This document shows, in pieces, positions 61,001 to 64,000 of a stretch of 64,000 bases of DNA. A model generated the notes under the pieces. It worked only from the letters and a program-made list of their open reading frames with translations. It was not told the DNA's origin and did no database searches. The translations under genes were made by a program, and so were the position numbers. Numbering within the stretch: the stretch's first letter is position 1; each line of letters starts with the position of its first letter. Source of the DNA: Megalonaias nervosa (lineage: Eukaryota; Mollusca; Bivalvia; Unionida; Unionidae); contig JAECUM010004968.1 of assembly GCA_016617855.1 (NCBI GenBank), positions 62,001 to 126,000 of the forward strand, written 5' to 3'.

Positions 61001-61490
61001 ATAAATGTGATATATAGATAATAACGAACAACTTCATCAGAAAAAGTGCTTTATTGACAATTTTTCTCGACTCGATTATAAAACGAGGGTTCAGCCATTA
61101 AACAGCACAGTTCCCCCTCCCCCCAATCCCAACCACGCAGTTTTCTGGATGTCTAGCAGGTTTTTGGAGGTCCCTCAGTAACTCGCGCCATCGCTTATAG
61201 CGCAGTCTGTGTTTTTGGACCCCGATGTGTAAGAGTTATCGAGGGAGAGGTGTATTTGTCTGGACAAGTTGGTGTGCCTCAACTAGATTGCTCTCAAATA
61301 ACAAGGTATATAACATTACCTTTAGATTTAAATTATCATCTATTCCAAATGCATTTGAAGAGGCTGAAACTGCTGACATTGCAGACTTCTCTCTTTCCTC
61401 CTTCCTCTGTTTTCTCCTGAGCAGCTTCTTCTGCTGTTGTTCTTGAAGAAGCTGAAACTGTTTCTTCAAACTTTCGTCTGTTGATTCCAT
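24801..61490 (-). CDS. CCDC13: Coiled-coil domain-containing protein 13 (CCDC13) orthologue, 17 coding exons
   Basis: CCDC13 is a centriolar satellite coiled-coil protein needed for ciliogenesis in vertebrates. Coding exons in transcript order: 61490-61320, 59252-59178, 54875-54770, 53442-53297, 52264-52187, 51040-50921, 50026-49922, 49117-48956, 47236-47160, 45078-44979, 42037-41831, 39580-39396, 35378-35262, 34191-34066, 32385-32270, 30514-30388 and 24966-24801 (stop TAG). All borders are GT-AG and the join is open for 727 residues; human CCDC13 is about 715. Diagnostic blocks: DENGRAYRLLSERDFEI (about 86-102), KIVELSKK (about 131-138), NWRGRAQQIL (about 253-262), HDDELIEALM (about 371-380), KEEDLKMY and VFLQALRQ near the C-terminus. 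Nearly all of it is heptad-rich coiled coil, broken by a Ser/Thr-rich exon 5 and a Ser/Pro-rich linker at about 455-550. Exon 8 has a weak donor (GTTCAT). Exon 5 is the least certain exon. Confidence 0.92.
24967..30387 (-). other. CCDC13 intron 16 (5.4 kb)
   Basis: Between the last two coding exons. The left half is AT-rich with nothing recognised. About 26760-29300 is less AT-rich, with short open stretches on both strands, and looks like a very old transposable element or pseudogene; I could not match it to a family. A (TA)n(GA)n compound microsatellite at 30309-30378 ends close to exon 16. Confidence 0.5.
30309..30378. repeat. (TA)n(GA)n compound microsatellite
   Basis: About 12 TA units run into about 20 GA units, ending roughly 10 bp from the donor of CCDC13 exon 16. 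On the transcribed strand this is a (TC)n(TA)n run just inside the intron. Confidence 0.95.
30514..30520 (-). promoter_or_regulatory. CCDC13: NAGNAG tandem splice acceptor at CCDC13 exon 16
   Basis: On the minus strand the intron ends AAG then CAG immediately before GTGGTACTTC. Using CAG gives an exon starting at 30514; using AAG starts it at 30517. Both keep the reading frame and differ by one alanine near residue 631. CAG is normally the stronger acceptor, so I used 30514 in the gene model. Confidence 0.6.
30700..30862. mobile_element. MITE C fragment (copy 3)
   Basis: GCCAGCAGATCTGGGTCTATG, GGAGTATCAATAGAAGAACAA, CCTGATCTGCTGGCACATTA and the right end TTGCAGTTTAAATTTACTTATATGC then GTATATATGGTAC match other copies. 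The left terminus is not recognisable. Confidence 0.6.
31610..31690. repeat. Purine-rich GAAA-type low-complexity tract
   Basis: A- and G-only sequence rich in GAAA and AAAG units within CCDC13 intron 15. The rest of the intron shows nothing else that I recognise apart from the MITE C fragment. Confidence 0.8.
34290..34450. repeat. About 23-bp minisatellite, about 7 copies, in CCDC13 intron 13
   Basis: Unit AATTACCTATGTCCCAAGAG plus GGC, with variants reading TCCCAATAGAGC. It lies about 100 bp from exon 14. Confidence 0.85.
35516..35815 (-). mobile_element. tRNA-derived SINE, group 2
   Basis: On the minus strand the A box TGGCCTAGTGG (35806-35796) and B box GGTTCGATCCC (35762-35752) are intact. 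The body includes the complement of GATGTCTAGCACTGGGGCGT and ACCCAGTCACATTATCCTGA, both shared with 46485-46795. The head looks nearly tRNA-like, so this copy is relatively young. Confidence 0.85.
35985..36115 (-). mobile_element. Truncated SINE, group 3
   Basis: The body GGCTATAAATGGCAGCCAG, GGTGGAGGAAGAACC, CCATGAGAAGCTTTTGGCAA matches 53.7 kb. The tRNA-like head is missing, so the copy is truncated at its promoter end. Confidence 0.65.
36330..36590. repeat. About 47-bp minisatellite, 5-6 copies
   Basis: Unit GACTGTGATATTTTCCATAC then TGATACTGAGATCATCTCAC and TGACTCA. It abuts the LINE remnant on its right. Confidence 0.85.
36600..37570 (+). pseudogene. LINE (non-LTR retrotransposon) 3' remnant: reverse-transcriptase C-terminal part, broken
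   Basis: Three plus-strand reading frames in succession carry parts of one LINE ORF2 C-terminal region: a segment from 36608 with FLFAANCTL where the RT catalytic FADD box belongs; a segment from 36762 with FTYLGSKLSR; and a segment from 36987 with EMWTVY, DKIADIEV and VRWVGH. A Cys/His motif read as CSTCGRNF and LISNLWTHC follows at about 37485-37550. At least two frame changes and internal stops break it, and both catalytic aspartates are replaced (Ala, Asn). This architecture is standard for metazoan LINE ORF2 ends. The element is dead, sits in sense to the plus strand and lies antisense in CCDC13 intron 12. Confidence 0.8.
37600..39395 (-). other. Remainder of CCDC13 intron 12 adjacent to exon 12
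   Basis: AT-rich and without a recognised element. An open stretch at 38054-38329 has no family resemblance I can name. Confidence 0.4.
39581..41830 (-). other. CCDC13 intron 11
   Basis: Contains MITE C copy 4 (41104-41313). A palindromic stretch near 40250-40310 (GACCTCAGACGTTAG and CTGTCTGAGGTTTTG) and the pair TAGTCACAT/AATCTAGTCACATATA near 40540 suggest other small old elements. No coding exon was found. Confidence 0.45.
41104..41313. mobile_element. MITE C copy 4, full length
   Basis: Left end TACTGTATTTACTCATC, TATAAGTTGACC, AACTGCAAAC pairs with right end GTTTGCAGCTGGACTCAACT, TATAAGCAAGTATACACAGTA: about 40-bp terminal inverted repeats. The internal GCAGATCAGGGTCT motifs are also inverted. 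Length about 210 bp; no ORF. Confidence 0.8.
43187..43257. repeat. (TA)n microsatellite
   Basis: About 34 TA units with a few C interruptions. It directly abuts the left end of the hAT-like element. A matching TA tract lies at its right end, as if the element had inserted into one microsatellite. Confidence 0.95.
43258..44376 (-). mobile_element. hAT-like DNA transposon remnant with BED-finger fragment
   Basis: Terminal inverted repeats are CATAGCTGCCAACCC on the left and the complement of GGGACAGTTGGCATTTATG on the right, ends seen in animal hAT elements. On the minus strand at about 44069-43779 a translation contains SSSKGEDFTFWKLCNV followed by EVHMKYKSTKKLINISLL. This resembles the BED-type zinc finger that starts many hAT transposases. 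One zinc cysteine position reads Trp and a stop lies just upstream, so it is inactive. The DDE/RNase H catalytic part is absent; about 1.1 kb remains. Confidence 0.6.
45267..45518. repeat. 36-bp minisatellite, exactly 7 copies
   Basis: Unit GATTTGTCAGGATATGGAAC then CTTGCCTGGTCACAAA. The copies are almost identical, with single substitutions in copies 2 and 7. Because 36 is a multiple of three, it stays open in several frames. It lies in CCDC13 intron 9, about 190 bp from exon 10. Confidence 0.95.
45665..45835. repeat. About 62-bp tandem repeat, 3 copies
   Basis: Unit AGTTCCATGTATATACAGTC then ATCCCACTTTTAGAGGCCCT. The last copy runs into a C tract at 45823. Confidence 0.85.
45963..46012. 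repeat. (TA)n microsatellite
   Basis: TA dinucleotides interrupted once by TTTA, in CCDC13 intron 9. Confidence 0.95.
46485..46795 (+). mobile_element. tRNA-derived SINE, group 2, second copy
   Basis: A box TGGCCTAAGTAG from 46496 and B box GGTTCAAACAC at 46541-46551. The body (TTGGCACTCAGCATTATGAG, ATGCCCCAGTGCTAGACATC, CACTGCAGACATTGTAGTGA) is the inverse complement of the 35.5-35.8 kb element. The tail ends in CACATTAAAAATCC plus a CA run. Confidence 0.85.
47955..48075. repeat. MITE C-related fragment with duplicated core
   Basis: GGTGCATTATGTACAAGCAG followed about 50 bp later by GGTGCATTATGTACAACAGG, each next to a GATCTG block. It ends with CTGTTTGCACACTGTATATA. Confidence 0.6.
48600..48890. 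repeat. About 58-bp tandem array built from the MITE C core, 5 copies
   Basis: Successive units carry (T)GATCT(G/T)CTGG(C/T)(A/G)CATTA then TATAC or TGTACAA and GGAGGATCTGGG. The motif is the same as the inner part of MITE C (GATCTGCTGGCACATTATG). No terminal repeats are visible, so only the core was amplified. Confidence 0.65.
49190..49425. repeat. About 55-bp tandem repeat, 4 copies
   Basis: Unit GGACCATGATATATTGCCAT then AGTGGAAAACCTGACAATTC and AAATTTT, in CCDC13 intron 7 about 75 bp from exon 8. Confidence 0.85.
50345..50500. repeat. About 57-bp tandem repeat, 3 copies
   Basis: Unit ACATATAACTCAATTCATTC then AAAATTAACCAATACCTGCC and a TTTACT-containing spacer, in intron 6. Confidence 0.8.
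51065..51300. repeat. Two short tandem duplications in CCDC13 intron 5
   Basis: GTCACTGACTTGATATTTATAA-type units repeat about every 26-50 bases at 51065-51190. At 51219-51300, ATACAATTCATTAAAGATGG plus ATAG(TG)CAGTTGTAACA occurs twice. Confidence 0.75.
51687..51906. mobile_element. MITE C copy 5, full length (220 bp)
   Basis: Left end TACCACCTGTACTCACTATA, AGTTGAGCACAACTGCAAAC pairs with right end GTTTGCAGTCTACTTTGACT, TATAAACGAGTATAGATGGTA. Inner motifs GCAGATCTGCATCTGTGCAG and CCCTGATCTGCAGATGCATT are also inverted relatives. It lies in CCDC13 intron 5. Confidence 0.85.
52900..53110. repeat. About 53-bp tandem repeat, 4 copies
   Basis: Unit GACAGCTGATTGGTCCAATA then AATGTAGTGATACCTTAAAG and CAGACTTTTCTGA. 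The ATTGGTCCAAT core is itself palindromic. Confidence 0.9.
53500..53665. repeat. About 50-bp tandem repeat, 3-4 copies
   Basis: Unit GTCAGAATGATCATTAATAT then ATATGTATATCATA and CTGGGCAAA, adjacent to exon 4 of CCDC13 on the intron 3 side. Confidence 0.85.
53711..53976 (-). mobile_element. tRNA-derived SINE, group 3, best copy
   Basis: On the minus strand the A box TGGCCGAGTGG (53966-53956) and B box GGTTCGAGTCT (53904-53894) sit in a nearly tRNA-like head starting at the GGGGCCCC near 53976. The body contains the complement of ACCACCGACCCACGAGAAGC and AGGCTATACATGGCGGCCAG. It ends in a (TTG)n tail on the plus strand (53711-53735). It defines the group that includes 23490-23705 and 35985-36115. 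Confidence 0.88.
54138..54350. repeat. 31-bp minisatellite, about 7 copies
   Basis: Unit ACTGTAATAAAGTGATAATG then TACCAACTGAC, nearly uniform, in CCDC13 intron 3. Confidence 0.95.
55235..55420 (-). mobile_element. tRNA-derived SINE, group 1, third copy
   Basis: On the minus strand the head GGAGCCACAGTGGCTTAGTA, a B-box-like GGATTCAGATCC and a body with the complement of AATTGCCTTGTCCAAGGA match 18.1-18.3 kb. The end GGTTTGGTGTTTTACAGC is the inverse complement of that element's tail. Confidence 0.7.
56913..57128. mobile_element. MITE C copy 6, near full length
   Basis: TACCATATATACTTTCATAT, CAGTCAGACCCAGCTGTAAAC at the left pairs with GTTTGCAGCCTGAACCAACTT, GTAAGCAAGGATTTATA at the right. 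Inner GCACAGACCCAGATCC and GCAGATCAAGGTCT motifs match the family. Confidence 0.8.
58363..58563. mobile_element. MITE C copy 7, diverged
   Basis: TATTCAACATAGAGCCTGAA, GTTTGCTCTATGATTAATCCC, ACCCAGATCTGCCAGCACATT and the right end ACCTGGACCTGACTTACAGG, ATTGTATATTAGGTA follow the family order. The left terminus is short. Confidence 0.65.
58580..59140. repeat. Dense GATTA/TAATC motif cluster
   Basis: More than twenty GATTA, TAATC, ATTACAATTA or ATTACAGTTA words occur in both orientations within about 560 bp, for example GATTACAATTACG, GTAATCGATTAAGATC and AATTACGATTACAATCATAAT. The spacing is irregular, so this is neither a microsatellite nor a clean tandem array. Confidence 0.6.
59541..59580. 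repeat. (CA)n microsatellite
   Basis: About 17 CA units with one G substitution, in CCDC13 intron 1 just outside the pogo-like element. Confidence 0.9.
59672..61252. mobile_element. pogo/Tigger-like non-autonomous DNA element with TA target duplication
   Basis: Terminal inverted repeats of 20 bp match at 19 of 20 positions (CACCACTCCCTCGATAACTC and the complement of GAGTTATCGAGGGAGAGGTG). They are flanked by TA at 59670-59671 and 61253-61254. Subterminal CG-rich motifs (CGCTTATAATGCGGGGTC left, CCGCTTATAGCGC-like right) recur inverted. No transposase-like reading frame is present in the 1.58 kb interior. An internal hairpin lies at about 60808-60890. The element sits just inside CCDC13 intron 1, its right end about 65 bp from exon 1. 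Confidence 0.7.
60808..60890. repeat. Imperfect hairpin inside the pogo-like element
   Basis: GTTAGTCTGGTTCCCTG near 60810 pairs with CAGGAACCAGACTAAT near 60871, leaving a loop of about 45 bp. It may be a separate small MITE nested in the larger element. Confidence 0.65.
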
Positions 61491-61507
61491 ACTGATTGCT
61501 CAGGAAT
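61491..61507 (-). promoter_or_regulatory. CCDC13: 5' leader segment and splice acceptor before the CCDC13 start codon
   Basis: On the minus strand a pyrimidine-containing stretch ends in TATTTCAG at 61509-61508, 17 nt before the ATG at 61490. This looks like the acceptor of an intron in the 5' UTR. It implies an upstream noncoding exon, for which the CpG-richer patch at 63.6-63.8 kb is the best candidate. Confidence 0.5.
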
Positions 61508-63571
61508 CTGAAATACCACATGCAGATTTTGAATCTAGATAGTAAATAAAATCTAAAACCCATGCCAGAATTTACAAGGTTTAAAGTTTTCACTGCAAAA
61601 ATTATTACTGGTGTGCAGTTGGGGTTATCAGATCTCGAGTGTTTTCATTACTCAATCAATTTAAAAATCTTTTAATGAATCATGTGACAAGATAATAATT
61701 CGAAGTTCAGGCAAAAGTAAAATATATATGTGGTTCCAATAACATCGTGAAAAAAAATTGGAACATTAGTGCAAATTTTTGGTGTTTATTAAATGTTTTT
61801 AAAAATCAGATTTCATCTTAGCTCATATCACACTTTCCAATCTAGATTTTCTTTTAGCCCACCTGAGATGTGAAAATTATATGTGTTAAATAACTGGCTT
61901 AATGATTAGTAGCTTTATACTTCTCAGTCTGTTACATGTACACAGCTGTCATGATGAATTATTAATCTAAGTCAGGGTCAGCATATCACATGTTAATCCT
62001 GACTAACTACAACAACTACAATTTCAGTTCAATCAAGAACCATTCCTGAATGGAACGAATTATCTCCAGTTCTTGAGGTCAGAATCCGAAGATGAGTTAA
62101 GTTCAGATGTAAAAATAATCTGCCTTATTGCAGTATTTATACAGACATCCATAACATGGTATCACTTATGCAAGTATATTACATGGCTACATCAATATAA
62201 AGAAGGACTGATTACAGCCAGGGAATCACTCCAATGACAAGGCAGTTACCAAAAATCAATAATCATATTATCAAAATTAAAAGTATAAAGCTAAGTCAAT
62301 GAAGAATTATATATATATTTTTAGAGTGACATAAGAATAGACTGCAATAATATTAACACTGGTACATATAAAATGTTGTTGATCGAGCTGATGGCATCTA
62401 ATGAGATGGATGCACATAGATGTCTTTCCTTCTTTCATGCAGACATATGTCTTTCTCCTCAAGACTGGTGGCTTAAAGGAATACAAGACATAAGGAATTG
62501 ATTGATTGATTGGGTTTTAAGGCAAAATAGCAATTGAAAAAATTTTTAGTACTGAGACAAGCCTGTAAACACACCAAACTGGTGGCCAACCAAGACTTTT
62601 GCACATCATTCTTTCATCTAATATCATGAAATAATTTACATGTACAAACCTCATTACTGAGTAACAGGTTTAGAAGGGAAGGGGACGGTTACACTTGACT
62701 AAACATGTCTGAATATGCTTCAGCTTCTGCTTTTATCAAATTCATTAAGCTGAATACAGAGCTAAATTACTTTAAGTGTTCCAAAAAAGAAAAACATCAG
62801 TGGACAATATGAAGAAAGAAGTTACAGGCAGAAGTAATGTGAAATTTGAGAAAATAAATTACAGCATATTAGAATAAGTTACAGGAAAAAAAGGAATGTG
62901 AAATGTAACAAAATAAATGACAGCATATTATAGTGAGCATAATAATAAGCTCAACCTCTTCTTATATACAGTATGATCATGTAAATGGTTCAGTTTTTAT
63001 AAGCACCCTGCACATAGACTCTGAATATGAATAACTGCTGTTATCATACAGATATGACAAGCTCCTAGCAGCAATGGTTTGTAATCTATCAAGGAGTATT
63101 GATAGAAGGGCACCAAAAGAAAGCTAAATAATCTCCATTTAAAGGTATACCCCTACTGATGACATAGTTTGTAAAGCAGGATACCTGACCTGAATGTCAC
63201 CTAATTTAACCATCTGAATTCAGCCAAAAGGCTCGACAAACTGAAGCTATCTATCAACCTCCAGCATGTGCATCCAGAGGAGTTTGTTAACTCGGATTGT
63301 ACCCTTTTTGTTATATACAGAGTACGAGTCAGGAAAAAAGAAAACACTAACGTTCAGTTCACGTTTGTCCATCATTAGAAAAAAAATTCATAACACTGTA
63401 CGGTACTGCAGGCATATACAAAAGTCTGTTAACAAATATTTTAAAAAAATGAACCAATTCGATATAACGCGAACGTTTCTTTTAATGTAAATGCACAGAC
63501 TTTGTGTCTTACTGTACTCAGGCATATACGTGAAGATATGACTATCACTCTTGCTTTATGCTTATGCTTAC
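61508..63571 (-). other. Inferred CCDC13 5' UTR intron
   Basis: AT-rich with no coding exon and no clear repeat family. A short GATT run at 62501-62518, followed by TTTTAAGGCAAAATAGCAATTG, could be a SINE tail fragment. The interval ends at the consensus donor near 63571. Confidence 0.4.
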
Positions 63572-63740
63572 TTCTTTTAACAGACACTGATATTATCAAT
63601 TTAATATCGTCTTAATAGGGCTCCGTTCAATCACTTTCTCATCTCAAACTTTATTTTTCTGACATTTGTCGCGACAACAAAACAGTCTCGCACTGAAAGG
63701 AGAGAATCGGCGATAAAATATTTATACTTTTCATTGGCCG
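63572..63740 (-). promoter_or_regulatory. CCDC13: Putative CCDC13 core promoter and noncoding exon 1
   Basis: Read on the minus strand, a CCAAT box (63737-63733) precedes a TATAAATA box (63726-63719). A start site would be expected near 63690, in a stretch with several CG dinucleotides (TCGCG, CTCGC, TCGGCG). A consensus donor AA|GTAAGC follows at 63571-63570, so a noncoding exon of roughly 63690-63572 would splice to 61507. The transcript start is inferred from motif spacing only. The same patch could also serve a plus-strand gene beyond the right edge. Confidence 0.45.
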
Positions 63741-64000
63741 AAATTTCCTAAGACATAAAGAAAATTTCGACTTAGATTCCGGTCCGTACTATGCACACGG
63801 CATCGCTAATCAGCGATTCTTATCGGCTAATATGCACACACACTGTAATATATCGATGAAATAAATAAAACGTGGGACTAACATGTACATTATATTAATC
63901 CTAGATAAACAAATGTTGTTATTCCTCCCCCCCCCCCTTCACCTGCTCATGTACACTCAATGAGTGAACCTATTTCAACTATTGAAAGAGCTTCGTTAGT
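63741..64000. other. Region upstream of the CCDC13 promoter
   Basis: Several CG dinucleotides up to about 63850, including the small inverted repeat ATCGCTAATCAGCGAT (63803-63818), then a C tract (63928-63938). No exon can be called. A divergent gene beyond the right edge is possible. Confidence 0.35.

Overview
This is AT-rich animal nuclear DNA: spliced genes with GT-AG introns, many short tandem repeats, tRNA-derived SINEs, palindromic MITEs and remnants of DNA transposons and a LINE. It is not bacterial, organellar or viral. The gene content (a CCDC13 orthologue, an invertebrate-type acyl-CoA dehydrogenase, an IAH1 first exon) and the repeat style suggest a lophotrochozoan, most likely a mollusc. 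That placement is an inference; no species can be read from the sequence.

Three protein genes can be reconstructed. (1) The minus strand at 2257-2331 holds the first coding exon of an IAH1-like GDSL esterase, whose remaining exons lie off the left edge. (2) Divergent from it, with 259 bp between start codons, a nine-exon plus-strand gene (CDS 2591-19226) encodes a complete 435-residue acyl-CoA dehydrogenase with a mitochondrial-type leader. (3) The minus strand from 61490 down to 24801 holds a 17-coding-exon CCDC13 orthologue of 727 residues, a coiled-coil centriolar satellite protein. Its likely promoter, with CCAAT and TATA elements, is near 63.7 kb and a short noncoding first exon is inferred. 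Genes 2 and 3 converge, and the 5.6 kb between them is largely old degenerate repeats.

Most of the window is intron. The repeats fall into families: palindromic MITE A and MITE B (one B copy has jumped into an A copy at 1.9-2.15 kb); MITE C, about 215 bp with 40-bp terminal repeats, in at least six recognisable copies, parts of which have been amplified into tandem arrays; a 1.58 kb pogo/Tigger-like element flanked by TA in CCDC13 intron 1; an hAT-like element with a decayed BED-finger fragment in intron 10; a LINE 3' remnant with a destroyed RT active site in intron 12; at least three SINE groups; and about twenty minisatellites. A perfect 41-bp inverted repeat with a 4-bp loop lies in an intron of the dehydrogenase gene.

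I found no cluster of cooperating genes, no CRISPR array, no operon and no clearly novel biochemical system. The most notable signals are the nested MITEs, the MITE-to-minisatellite conversions, the perfect hairpin, the NAGNAG splice site and the cluster of GATTA motifs.
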